Assembly (NCBI RefSeq): GCF_010501095.1
Contig: NZ_QVMP01000022.1
Location: forward strand, 7,403-65,684
Length of the DNA stretch: 58,282 nt
Reading direction: 5' to 3'
Origin: Dysgonomonas sp. 520
GTDB lineage: Bacteria; Bacteroidota; Bacteroidia; Bacteroidales; Dysgonomonadaceae
Shown here: in pieces, positions 16,955-25,304 of the stretch
How positions within the stretch are numbered: the stretch's first letter is position 1
Layout of the letters: each line of letters opens with the position of its first letter
Program-made: the position numbers and the translations under genes
The notes under the pieces: model-generated
What the model was told of the DNA's origin: nothing
The model's database searches: none
What the model saw: the letters and a program-made list of their open reading frames with translations, nothing else

Positions 16955-18073
16955 TCAGTTAGCGCCTCCTACCGTTTTTCTTAATTCGGTTTCCAGTGTA
17001 TGCAATTCTTTGTCAAGCTCTTGCCTGTTGCGCATACCTTCGTCATGTATACGTTTCACTTCGTCGAGTGTGGAGATAAGCGATTGAGTGGTTTTCTTCA
17101 GAGTTTCTATCGAAACTACCGTTTTTTCGCTCTCATTTGCCACATTTATACTGTTTTGTCTCAACAATTCGGCATTTTTTTCCAAAATAGTGTTTGTTGT
17201 TTCCGATACTTTGCGTTGCATCTCAACATTAGACTGCTGGCGATAAAGTGCGACCGCTATGGTCAATTGATTTTTCCACACGGGAATTGTAGTTGATACA
17301 ATAGACTGTGCTTTATCTGCAATTGCCATGTTATTGTTTTGCACAATACGGATTTGCGCCAGCGATTGCATCATTATATATCGAACAACTTTCATATCGG
17401 CCAAACGTTTATCGAGACGGTGAACGTATTCACGCATGTCTGATATTTCGTAATCCCTGTGATTTGCAGGATTAGCTTCCATTTCGGCCAATTGTTGCTT
17501 TAATTCTTCAAATTTGTATTGCCCGGCAACAATGAGTTCTTCCAATTGCTTGATATATTCTACATTGTTATCAAACATTGTTTGCAGAGCCGTATTGTCT
17601 TTTAACGAGTTGATGCGCCCCGCTTTTATCTTATTCGAAATGCGGTCTACATTCACGATAATTTTATCGTATTTCTGAAATATTTTTTTTATATCAACTA
17701 CCAACTTCTTCAAACCGGGGATTCTCATCAGAAAGCCTTTCAAACCCGTCGGATTCAGTTCGTCAACATCTATGTAGTTCAATTCTACCAGCAACTCATT
17801 GATGTGTGTTCCTACCTCTCCTGCATCAACAGTACGCACATTTTGAAGAAATTCGTTACTGTATTTTTCCATTGTCGATTGCAAGTCCGCACCATAATTC
17901 AGCACAGAATTGACATCCGAAACCACAAGCGTCCTGTTCAATCGGGTGAGCTTGTCTATTTCTTGCTGATTGAGGTTTACCAGATCAACATTGCCGTCTT
18001 TGTCCATTCTCTGGTATGTTGCAGGAACTGCATTATTGGAGGAAGAAGGATTAGGGTTCAAATTTAAATCCAT
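16955..18073 (-). CDS. telA: TelA/KlaB-family toxic anion resistance protein
   Basis: A 372-residue TelA-family protein, the usual length. The long helical body includes a conserved early segment (GLKGFLMRIPGLKKL, about 113-127) and paired heptad stretches (about 165-350). TelA proteins are linked to tellurite, colicin and antimicrobial resistance; the molecular role is not established. It is cytoplasmic or membrane-associated with no signal peptide. It follows the four TerD-family genes after a 483-base gap that holds a MITE and hairpins, so it may have its own promoter, which I cannot place. Confidence 0.9.
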   Translation of the reverse strand: MDLNLNPNPSSSNNAVPATYQRMDKDGNVDLVNLNQQEIDKLTRLNRTLVVSDVNSVLNYGADLQSTMEKYSNEFLQNVRTVDAGEVGTHINELLVELNYIDVDELNPTGLKGFLMRIPGLKKLVVDIKKIFQKYDKIIVNVDRISNKIKAGRINSLKDNTALQTMFDNNVEYIKQLEELIVAGQYKFEELKQQLAEMEANPANHRDYEISDMREYVHRLDKRLADMKVVRYIMMQSLAQIRIVQNNNMAIADKAQSIVSTTIPVWKNQLTIAVALYRQQSNVEMQRKVSETTNTILEKNAELLRQNSINVANESEKTVVSIETLKKTTQSLISTLDEVKRIHDEGMRNRQELDKELHTLETELRKTVGGAN

Positions 18074-18165
18074 AATGATTTCGAAGTTTGATATAAATAT
18101 AAAAAATATCTAGTTTATGTGAATCTGTAGTTCGGAAGTATTCAATTTCAAGTCACCCATTCCTT

Positions 18166-18231
18166 TGTCATTCTGAACGAAGTGAAGAATCTGTATTTTA
18201 ATGCAGATACTTCGTTACACTCCGGATGATA
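18166..18231. repeat. TGTCATTCTGA hairpin repeat
   Basis: TGTCATTCTGAACGAAGTGAAGAATCT with its imperfect complement ending in CACTCCGGATGAT. It is the first of two such hairpins in the gap between the last terD-family gene and telA. Confidence 0.85.
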
Positions 18232-18295
18232 TAACTTGTGACTAAAGGTACACTTTTTCTTATATAAAAACCCGACTACTAATTTAGTATAAGTT

Positions 18296-18482
18296 ACTTG
18301 TAGTGCATTTATAGCTTTAATGTTAAAGCATTCATAATGAAATTTTTATTTGAACTGTCATTCTGAACGAAGTGAAGAATCTGGGCTTTTAGTCTTAGAT
18401 CCTTCGTTTTACTCAGGATGACAAGATGATTATGTATTATCTTTCAATCTGTTGCCTTTTATTTTTTAATGCACTACGAGTT
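18296..18482. repeat. MITE-like element, family A (187 bp)
   Basis: Ends are ACTTGTAGTGCATTTA and TAATGCACTACGAGTT, inverted repeats of about 15 bp. The centre is the TGTCATTCTGA...TCAGGATGACA hairpin. A second full copy is at 55325-55513 and a truncated one at 41675. It has no coding capacity. Confidence 0.8.
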
Positions 18483-18556
18483 ATAAGTTATAAAAATCTA
18501 ACTTCCTTTTCATCCCCCGGAAGAGACAAAAAGGAAGTTTTTGTATGTAAAATATA

Positions 18557-19243
18557 TTATTTCACGTATGATTGAGCGATACGCTGAATAGTTTGTCCTA
18601 AGAAAACATCTTCCGTAGCATCGCCAATGGCATTGAATTTCCACTCGTCGCCTTTCTTATACAATTCGCCCATAATCAAAGCTTTTTTGCCACGATATTG
18701 AGCTTCCGAAACAACGTTGTATTCGGCATAAACATTGTCTACCTTTGTTGGAGTACCTTCATACATTCTGATTTTTGCATAAGGTATTTGCGAAAAGTCT
18801 TCTTCACCCACATTGTTTAGGAAAAAGAAGATACGAGCCACATTTGAAGACAGTTTTGTCAATTCAACCGTGATGATTTCGTTGTCCAAACCGTCGTCAC
18901 CGCCTTTATCTCCTTCAAGGTCGTCGCCAGTATGGCGCATAGCCTGAGTGTTGGATAGAAGTTTGCCGGGAGGTAAACCGAATTTTGCAAGCAGTTCGGG
19001 TTTGTAAAGAGGAGAATAAAGATGATCGCAGATGTTGCCGTTCTCATCAAACATCACACAGCTAAGGTCGAGGTCTACGTCCTGAACTTCTGTTACTGTT
19101 TTTGAACCGAAACCAAGGAATCCTGATTTCTTTACTTCCACTTCTATTGCACCCCAGTTTACACCTACACAAAAGTTGGTTAAACTACCTCCTGATTTTT
19201 TCTCAAGATTTATTCTTTGACCCTTTTCTAGTCTAATTGCCAT
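18557..19243 (-). CDS. TerD-family protein (TerX/TerZ-like)
   Basis: A 228-residue TerD-fold protein. The N-terminus MAIRLEKGQRINLEK is the family opening. Ca2+-site segments are DVDLDLSCVMFDENG (about 55-69) and HTGDDLEGDKGGDDG (about 105-119). It is longer than the 184-residue paralogues because of an insert around residues 28-55 (KKSGFLGFGSK) and another after residue 75. TerD-type proteins bind Ca2+ and assemble at the cytoplasmic face of the membrane. It is the last of four paralogues in the run. Confidence 0.92.
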   Translation of the reverse strand: MAIRLEKGQRINLEKKSGGSLTNFCVGVNWGAIEVEVKKSGFLGFGSKTVTEVQDVDLDLSCVMFDENGNICDHLYSPLYKPELLAKFGLPPGKLLSNTQAMRHTGDDLEGDKGGDDGLDNEIITVELTKLSSNVARIFFFLNNVGEEDFSQIPYAKIRMYEGTPTKVDNVYAEYNVVSEAQYRGKKALIMGELYKKGDEWKFNAIGDATEDVFLGQTIQRIAQSYVK

Positions 19244-19300
19244 GATATTAATTATTTAAAAAATTATTTTTCGGTTGTTTTATTTTTTCGGGTGAGTCAC

Positions 19301-19381
19301 CCTCGTCTCATTAGTAAACAAGACACAAGATACGGGATACTAGTTTTTCACTCGTTTACTTGTAACTAGTAACTTGTAACT
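19301..19381. repeat. TAACTTGTAAC / GTAAACAAG repeat
   Basis: GTAAACAAGACACAAGATACGG and its partial complement CACTCGTTTACTTGTAACTAG form an imperfect hairpin. The same family is at 25215-25280, 41612-41660 and, in part, at 10725-10760, 37079-37108 and 51675-51705. Confidence 0.65.
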
Positions 19382-19385
19382 GGAA

Positions 19386-19940
19386 TCACGCATACTTTCT
19401 CAAATATTCTTCCAAGCCACCACGTTGTCCTACGCCTACGGCTTCGAATTTCCATTCGCCGTTGCGTTTGTATATACGGCCAAACTCAACTGCTGTTTCT
19501 ATCGAGAAATCTTCCTCCAATTCGTATTTCAAGATTTCTTCGTTTGTGTCGGGATTGAAAATACGGATGAAAGAATTGCGCACTTGCCCAAAGTTTTGTC
19601 TTCTTGCCTCGGCATCATGTATTGTAACAACAATACAGATTTCCGCTGCATCAGAGCCAATCTTAGACAAGTCTACTTTTATTTGCTCGTCGTCTCCGTC
19701 ACCCTCTCCGGTCAGGTTGTCGCCGGTGTGTTCCACCGATCCGTCAGGAGATTTCAGGTTGTTGTAGAATACAAAGTGCTGATCGGATAGTATCTTCTTG
19801 TTTTCGCCCAAAATGAATACAGAAGCATCCAGGTCGAAATCTGTTCCTGTGCTGGAAGCGTTAGCATCCCAACCAAGCCCTACTACAAATTTGGGCAAAT
19901 TGACATTGACCCGTTGTCCTTTTTCTAAATTAATTGCCAT
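19386..19940 (-). CDS. terD: TerD-family Ca2+-binding stress protein
   Basis: A 184-residue classical TerD/TerE protein. Ca2+-binding residues lie in DFDLDASVFILGENKK (34-49) and HTGDNLTGEGDGDDEQI (about 71-87), and the family signature is VTIHDAEARRQNFGQVRNSF. It starts 28 bases after the TerA-like gene. It is closely similar to the protein at 20647-21201, so these are recent paralogues. The product is expected to be a Ca2+ sensor or buffer in the Ter complex. Confidence 0.95.
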   Translation of the reverse strand: MAINLEKGQRVNVNLPKFVVGLGWDANASSTGTDFDLDASVFILGENKKILSDQHFVFYNNLKSPDGSVEHTGDNLTGEGDGDDEQIKVDLSKIGSDAAEICIVVTIHDAEARRQNFGQVRNSFIRIFNPDTNEEILKYELEEDFSIETAVEFGRIYKRNGEWKFEAVGVGQRGGLEEYLRKYA

Positions 19941-19968
19941 TCTATCAAAAGATTATAAAGTTAAAAAA

Positions 19969-20634
19969 CTATTTGCTACCTGCGCTCCATTTCATACCCC
20001 AGCTATAAGCCTTGTCGCAATCACCGTGTCCGTTATGAAATGAGACTAGTTTTCTAACTGTAAGAGAGTTGCCCTGATCGAATAAGATTTCTGCCAATGC
20101 ACAAAATTTCTGACTGCTATACTGTTTGCCCATCTCAATAACAATATCGGGGTTACCCGAAACTTTTATTGTAGCAACGGCATTGGTCTGATCCCATTTG
20201 GCAACACCTTCATATATGAAACAATACACAACAATGCGTTTCAGGTCTTTCATTCCCTGAGGGTTGACCAGAATATTTTCTCCTTGTCCTGTTCCTGCCC
20301 TGTCGTCGCCTGTATGCCAAATCCAGGGAGCACCGGTATAATATCCTTGCCTTGTCAGCCTGTTTTTAGGACCACCCTGACCTCTGGCAAACTGCAATCC
20401 GTCAATAACAGACTTTTGTCCGTCATTAAGTTCGTAGAAACACCCCAAGTCGAGGTCTACCTCCGAGTTTCCACTAAACAATTTAGAAAAGAACCCTTTT
20501 TTTTCTTTTGTGTCTTGTGTCCAGTTCAGATTGATAACTATTTCTTTCGAAAGGTCGCTATCACCTTTTGTCAAATCAATTTTATGACTATCGCCTTGTT
20601 TTTCAAGGGTGATTTTATTTAGGTCTATTGCCAT
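19969..20634 (-). CDS. TerD-family protein resembling the C-terminal half of TerA
   Basis: A 221-residue protein. The segment VSFHNGHGDCDKAYSWGMKW at the C-terminus and GNPDIVIEMGKQYSSQKFCA match the C-terminal signature I know from enterobacterial TerA. The Ca2+ segments are more degenerate (SEVDLDLGCFYELNDGQ and HTGDDRAGTGQGENIL). Enterobacterial TerA is about 385 residues with two domains; this one carries a single domain. It is spaced 12 bases from the upstream terD gene, so clearly in the same operon. Confidence 0.88.
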   Translation of the reverse strand: MAIDLNKITLEKQGDSHKIDLTKGDSDLSKEIVINLNWTQDTKEKKGFFSKLFSGNSEVDLDLGCFYELNDGQKSVIDGLQFARGQGGPKNRLTRQGYYTGAPWIWHTGDDRAGTGQGENILVNPQGMKDLKRIVVYCFIYEGVAKWDQTNAVATIKVSGNPDIVIEMGKQYSSQKFCALAEILFDQGNSLTVRKLVSFHNGHGDCDKAYSWGMKWSAGSK

Positions 20635-20646
20635 AATTGAGGCGAA

Positions 20647-21201
20647 TTAGCAATATTTGTCTACGAAATATTGAAGTCCGCCTTTATAGCCGATTCCCAT
20701 AGCTTCAAATTTCCATTCTCCGCCACGTTTGTATAAACGTCCGAATTCAACAGCAGTTTCCACAGAGAAATCTTCTTCCAACTCGTATTTTGCAATCTCT
20801 TCATTTGTGTTTGCATCGTATATGCGGATGAAAGAGTTACGCACCTGTCCGAAGTTTTGCTTGCGTGCTTCGGCATCGTGTATAGTTACCGTAAAAATGA
20901 TCTCTTGTATTTGAGGATCAACCTTAGCCAGTTCAACAGTTAAAGTCTCATCATCACCGTCGCTGCTGCCACCTGTTGTATCATCGCCCGACGACTCAAC
21001 AGCCTTATCAGGAGACAGTGGGTTGTTGTAGAAAATAAAAAATTCATCTTTAGGTAATTTTTTATTTTCACCCAGCATAAATGCAGATGCGTCCAAATCG
21101 AAATCGAATCCCGATCCTTCGTTTGGGTCCCATCCCAATCCTACTCCTACTCTTGATAATCCAACTTCAATACGTTGTCCTTTAGTTAAATTAATTGCCA
21201 T
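20647..21201 (-). CDS. terD: TerD-family Ca2+-binding stress protein, first gene of the Ter block
   Basis: A 184-residue TerD/TerE protein with Ca2+-site segments FDFDLDASAFMLGENKK (about 33-49) and SGDDTTGGSSDGDDE (about 72-86), and signature VTIHDAEARKQNFGQVRNSF. It is the most upstream gene of the 16-kb block. A TATCTTTG -7 box lies at 21239-21246 on the minus strand, about 38 bases before the start codon. One of two near-twin TerD proteins here. Confidence 0.95.
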   Translation of the reverse strand: MAINLTKGQRIEVGLSRVGVGLGWDPNEGSGFDFDLDASAFMLGENKKLPKDEFFIFYNNPLSPDKAVESSGDDTTGGSSDGDDETLTVELAKVDPQIQEIIFTVTIHDAEARKQNFGQVRNSFIRIYDANTNEEIAKYELEEDFSVETAVEFGRLYKRGGEWKFEAMGIGYKGGLQYFVDKYC

Positions 21202-21238
21202 TTTTTGTAAGTTTAATGTTTTTAAATGTCTATTTTCA

Positions 21239-21246
21239 CAAAGATA
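21239..21246 (-). promoter_or_regulatory. Promoter -7 box of the Ter operon
   Basis: On the minus strand the sequence reads TATCTTTG, an exact TAnnTTTG match, followed about 6-7 bases later by the expected start site and a short AT-rich leader to the ATG at 21201. No convincing -33 TTTG was found 19-21 bases upstream. Confidence 0.65.
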
Positions 21247-21394
21247 AAAATTTCAGATAAATTTCTGATTAATATAATAAATATTTTAAGAGCGAATCTA
21301 TTATCCGTACTTGCATTTATAAATCTGTTTTTAGAATGCGAGGTTGTTAACTGATAACTGTTGACTGTTATGTGTTCTCCAGATCCTTCACTCT

Positions 21395-21600
21395 GTTCAG
21401 GATGACAAAGAGATATCTGTAGGGGCGTAAAATCTTACGCCCTCATATCAACAATATCTGTTCTCCGGGGTTTGTAACCTCGGAGTTATTATTTTCCGGA
21501 TTTAAAATCCGGACAGTAGCCAAACATGGGTTTGCAAATCCCATGCAACGATAGAGGTGTAGGGGCAGGGCTCTGCACTACCTCTACAAATGCACCCTCC
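21395..21600. repeat. Composite REP/hairpin repeat, inverted copy
   Basis: AGATCCTTCACTCTGTTCAG, GTAGGGGCGTAAAATCTTACG, the CCGGGG/CCTCGG hairpin, CCGGATTTAAAATCCGG, ATGGGTTTGCAAATCCCAT and GTAGGGGCAGGGCTCTGC follow in the reverse order of 2371-2667. It separates the Ter promoter from the GNAT gene. Confidence 0.88.
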
Positions 21601-21776
21601 CCTCCTGTCCCTGAAGTTTTTTTTAATAATTGATAAACAATACACCCCTTTAGGGGCTGGGGGTTATTTTGTAAAGATTAGGTGACACACCTCTCTACAA
21701 ACAACATTTATCAATAAATTTGTGATTTATCTACTCGTAAGTTGCAACTAATTATATCTTTCTTTGTTTATAAAAT

Positions 21777-22061
21777 ATGGAAACAGAATATATCATAAAA
21801 CACAACCCGAACGAAAATCGTTTCGAGGCATTATTGGATAATAAGGTCGTTGGTTTTGTCACATTCTTCATGAGGGAAGACAATACCGTTGTTGTTCCTC
21901 ACACCGAGGTAAACAGCGAACACGAGGGCAAAGGCATTGCCGGCGAACTAACAAAAGCCTTGCTGAATTATATCAAGGGACAGGGATACAGAGTGAAGCC
22001 TCTCTGCCCATACACAAAAGTCTATATAGACAGGCATCCCGAATATCAGGATTTGCTCTGA
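21777..22061 (+). CDS. GNAT-fold N-acetyltransferase-like protein (short form)
   Basis: A 94-residue protein of the small GNAT group (YidJ/NATD1-like). The acetyl-CoA loop is HEGKGIAGELTKALL (about 60-74) and the conserved end is CPYTKVYIDRHPEYQDLL. This short form lacks the long C-terminal half of classical GNATs, and its substrate is unknown. It ends 49 bases before the hemolysin III gene on the same strand. A partial promoter-like TATCTTTC lies about 30 bases upstream of the start. Confidence 0.85.
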   Translation: METEYIIKHNPNENRFEALLDNKVVGFVTFFMREDNTVVVPHTEVNSEHEGKGIAGELTKALLNYIKGQGYRVKPLCPYTKVYIDRHPEYQDLL

Positions 22062-22080
22062 AAATCATCATTTTATTTCT

Positions 22081-22088
22081 TATCTTTG
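22081..22088 (+). promoter_or_regulatory. Promoter -7 box for the hemolysin III gene
   Basis: TATCTTTG matches TAnnTTTG exactly, 23 bases before the GTG start codon. The nearest TTTG upstream (22052-22055) is 25 bases away, longer than the usual 19-21, so the -33 part is uncertain. Confidence 0.5.
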
Positions 22089-22110
22089 AGGTCTTTAAAC
22101 AATAAGGCTT

Positions 22111-22764
22111 GTGAAAGAAAATAAGTTCTACACCAGAGAAGAAGAGATAGCAAACACATATTCGCATGCCGTGGGTATCGTACTGGGTATTGCTGCAGGA
22201 TGCATATTGCTGAATGTTGCAATCGGAAGCGGAAACACATGGGCGGTGGTCAGTGTTGGCATCTATCTGTTTGGTATGTTGGCATCCTATGTTTCATCAA
22301 CATGCTATCATGGTTGTACCCACCAAAAAAGGAAAGAGCTTCTCCGCAAATTCGACCATAGTGCAATTTATTTTCATATTGCCGGCACTTATGCGCCTTT
22401 CACGCTCATCGTTCTGCGTGAAGTGGGAATGTGGGGGTGGTCGCTTTTTGCTTTCACCTGGCTTGCAGCCATTATAGGCTTGATAGTCAGTTTCAGGAAG
22501 TTGAAGAAACACAGCAATCTGGAAACGGTTTGTTTTGTGATAATGGGTTGCAGCATTCTGGTGGCTATCAAACCGTTGTCCGATGTCTTATCCTTATCGG
22601 GGCAGATGAATGCCCTCTATTGGCTGTTGGCCGGAGGCGTCTCTTACATTGTGGGAGCCTTGTTTTATTCGTGGACAAAGAAAAAATACATGCACACAGT
22701 CTTCCACCTGTTTGTTTTAGGAGGTAGTGTTTGCCATATTATTGCCATCTATCTGATTTTGTGA
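22111..22764 (+). CDS. Hemolysin III family (PAQR-type) membrane protein
   Basis: A 217-residue integral membrane protein with about seven hydrophobic helices. The family metal-site residues are visible: a His in CYHGCTHQ (about 69-76), FDHSAIYFHIAGTYAP (about 85-100, with Asp and His) and two His near the C-terminus (HTVFHLFVLGGSVCH). PAQR/hemolysin III proteins are thought to be zinc-dependent hydrolases of membrane lipids. Bacterial members rarely have proven haemolytic activity. The start codon is GTG at 22111. It is convergent with the Rsh gene, 14 bases apart. Confidence 0.92.
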   Translation: MKENKFYTREEEIANTYSHAVGIVLGIAAGCILLNVAIGSGNTWAVVSVGIYLFGMLASYVSSTCYHGCTHQKRKELLRKFDHSAIYFHIAGTYAPFTLIVLREVGMWGWSLFAFTWLAAIIGLIVSFRKLKKHSNLETVCFVIMGCSILVAIKPLSDVLSLSGQMNALYWLLAGGVSYIVGALFYSWTKKKYMHTVFHLFVLGGSVCHIIAIYLIL

Positions 22765-22778
22765 ATGTGAAATTGTGA

Positions 22779-25046
22779 TTAAGTGAGTCGGTTAACCGAT
22801 TGAACTCCATCAATTTTCATGAGTTGCGAACACAGTTTCTTCACACTCGACACATTATTCACATACAATTCTATTTTTCCTTCAAAGACCCCGTCTTTCG
22901 AGTCTACTTCCAGTTTTTTGATATTGACGGAATCCAAAGTGATGGATTTTGTTATTTCGTTGAGCATCCCCATGCGGTCGAGCCCTTTAATGATAACCGT
23001 TGTCAGGAACGAAAACTGCGTATGTGTGCTCCACTCCACATTGACAATGTTGTCTCCGTAGTTTGCTTTAAGTTTCATACCCACAGGACAATTCACTGCA
23101 TGTATTTCTACCTCATTCTTATCGTTGAGAAAGCCGAATACCTTATCGCCCGGAATCGGATTACAGCACGTCAATATTATATAGTTCCGTCCAAACTCAT
23201 CCCCCTCAAGCACATAAGTCTTTTTTTTGTCGATGGGAGAAGGTGCCACCTGCATACCTTCTTTGCGAATAGGAACCACGTCTCCGGCTTTCTTGCCCAC
23301 ATTGAACGCCTGCTTCATATACCGAACAAAAAGATTGGTATTGTTCTTTTTGATTGAGAGCAGCTTGCCCACTTTCGGAGGCAATATTATATCGCCCGTG
23401 CCAATTGCATAGAAAAGGTCTTCCTTTTTGGTCATCTTAAACCTGTCGAGCAGCTTGTCAAGCACGGGAACAGACAATTCTATGTTTGCGTCTTTAAGTA
23501 CTTCGTTTAGTTTTTCCTCACCCGTTTTGCTGGTATCCTTACGCTGTTTACGCAAAGCATATTCCAGTTTGGTCTTCGCCTTGGCGGTGGTTACGATATT
23601 CAACCATTCGGGTTGTGGAGTCTGCTTTTTTGATGTCAGGATTTCAACCTGATCCCCGCTGTTCAGTTTCTTGCTGAAAGGGACAAGATTGTGGTTTACC
23701 TTTGCTCCGATGCAATGATCGCCGATATTAGTGTGCAGATCGTAAGCAAAATCCAGAGCAGTGGCGCCTTGCGGCAAAGTCCTGATCTCACCTTTTGGGG
23801 TAAACACAAATATTTCTTGCGAATACAGGTTCAATTTTATGGTATCGAGAAAATCAATCGCATTGGGATTAGGGTTTTCGAGAATTTCCTTAATGGTTTT
23901 CAGCCATTTTTCCAATTCGTTGTCCTCTTCTATTTTTCCCTCCTTATATTTCCAATGGGCGGCAAAACCTTTCTCGGCAATATCGTCCATTCGCCGGCTT
24001 CTGATCTGGATTTCTATCCATTCGCCATCAGGCCCCATCACCGTAAGGTGCAAAGCCTGATATCCGTTCGCCTTGGGGCGGCTCACCCAGTCCCTGATAC
24101 GATCAGGTTTCAGCCTGTAAAGGTCTGTAATGACGGAATATATGTCCCAGCAACGTTTTTTTTCATCTATGCCGGGCTCGTTTTCAAAAATAATGCGGAC
24201 TGCAAAAATATCATATATTTGCTCGAAGGGAACAGCCTTTTTCTGCATCTTGTTCCAGATGGAATAGACCGATTTTTCTCTGGCCTTGATTTCGTACTTA
24301 TATCCCAATTGGTTGAGCCTGAATATTACCGGCTCGGCAAAATGGAAATACACGTCTTTCCGTTTCGAGTCTGTTTCTTTCAGTTTTTGTTTAATGCCGT
24401 TGTAGGCCTCCGGGTTTTCGTATTTGAAGCTAAGGTCTTCAAGTTCGGTTTTGATGGCAAACAGACCAAGTCTATGGGCAAGGGGAGCATAAATGTACAG
24501 GGTTTCTCCTGCTATCTTATATTGTTTTGCAGGAGCCATCGACCCCAATGTGCGCATATTGTGCAGGCGGTCGGCAATTTTTATCAAAATCACCCTTATG
24601 TCTTCCGACATTGTCAACAACAATTTCCTGAAATTCTCGGCCTGAGCAGAAACATTATCCGTGAAAATACTCGTCGATAGTTTTTCTCCCGATATTTTGG
24701 TCAACCCGTCCACAATAGCAGCTATTTTGTCGTTGAACAACACACGTATATCTTCAACCGTATAGTCCGTATCTTCTACCACATCGTGCAACAAAGCCGC
24801 ACTGATGGAAGTAGACCCCAGCCCTATTTCAGAACACACGATCTGAGCCACAGCAATAGGATGCATTATATAAGGCTCTCCCGATTTACGTTTAATTCCC
24901 TTATGTGCGTCGTTTGCAAAGTGGAAGGCTTTTGTTATGATGTCTACCTTCTTCCTGTGATTAGATTGTAGATAGCTGTCCAAAAGAGCTTCAAAAGCCT
25001 TCTGGACAAGTTTCTGATCTTCAATATTTTTGTCTTCTATACCCAT
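22779..25046 (-). CDS. RelA/SpoT-homologue (p)ppGpp synthetase/hydrolase
   Basis: About 755 residues from the ATG at 25046. An in-frame TTG at 25061 would add five residues and is less likely. The HD hydrolase domain has HPIAVAQIV and LLHDVVEDTD (His-Asp about 87-88). The synthetase domain has RIRDWVSRPKANGYQALHL. TGS (LPQGATALDFAYDLHTNIGD) and C-terminal ACT domains follow. The hydrolase motif is intact. RxKD, which marks bifunctional enzymes, reads RIRD here, a conservative change and not the EXDD of RelA. It should make and degrade (p)ppGpp in the stringent response. It is last in the ParA-ParB-DUF5683-LysM cluster. Confidence 0.95.
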   Translation of the reverse strand: MGIEDKNIEDQKLVQKAFEALLDSYLQSNHRKKVDIITKAFHFANDAHKGIKRKSGEPYIMHPIAVAQIVCSEIGLGSTSISAALLHDVVEDTDYTVEDIRVLFNDKIAAIVDGLTKISGEKLSTSIFTDNVSAQAENFRKLLLTMSEDIRVILIKIADRLHNMRTLGSMAPAKQYKIAGETLYIYAPLAHRLGLFAIKTELEDLSFKYENPEAYNGIKQKLKETDSKRKDVYFHFAEPVIFRLNQLGYKYEIKAREKSVYSIWNKMQKKAVPFEQIYDIFAVRIIFENEPGIDEKKRCWDIYSVITDLYRLKPDRIRDWVSRPKANGYQALHLTVMGPDGEWIEIQIRSRRMDDIAEKGFAAHWKYKEGKIEEDNELEKWLKTIKEILENPNPNAIDFLDTIKLNLYSQEIFVFTPKGEIRTLPQGATALDFAYDLHTNIGDHCIGAKVNHNLVPFSKKLNSGDQVEILTSKKQTPQPEWLNIVTTAKAKTKLEYALRKQRKDTSKTGEEKLNEVLKDANIELSVPVLDKLLDRFKMTKKEDLFYAIGTGDIILPPKVGKLLSIKKNNTNLFVRYMKQAFNVGKKAGDVVPIRKEGMQVAPSPIDKKKTYVLEGDEFGRNYIILTCCNPIPGDKVFGFLNDKNEVEIHAVNCPVGMKLKANYGDNIVNVEWSTHTQFSFLTTVIIKGLDRMGMLNEITKSITLDSVNIKKLEVDSKDGVFEGKIELYVNNVSSVKKLCSQLMKIDGVQSVNRLT

Positions 25047-25179
25047 ATGATGCCAATACAATTATGACAAAAATAATAAATTTATATTAAAGTTTATATT
25101 GAAAATATTATATATGATTTATTTTTAGCTGATTATGTTAGTTGTTGTTTCAAATTAGACAAACAGCAAATTTTTTCAT

Positions 25180-25290
25180 CCTGTCAGGCTGAGCGCAACG
25201 AAGCATCTATATCTAGTAAACAAGATACTAGATACGAGGTACTAGTTTTTTCACTCGTCAACTTGTCTACTATCTACCGGTTACAAGCCA
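25180..25290. repeat. Hairpin and GTAAACAAG repeats
   Basis: A half hairpin (CATCCTGTCAGGCTGAGCG...GAAGCATCT) followed by AGTAAACAAGATACTAGATACG and CACTCGTCAACTTGTC, the same family as 19301-19381. It lies in the gap between the Rsh and transglycosylase genes. Confidence 0.6.
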
Positions 25291-25304
25291 ATTGTAGCCG
25301 GCCT

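Noticed and set aside
23691-24680. 329-residue frame opposite the Rsh gene
   Set aside because: It lies wholly antisense inside a well-conserved enzyme gene and resembles no protein family, so it is a shadow of the codon bias.
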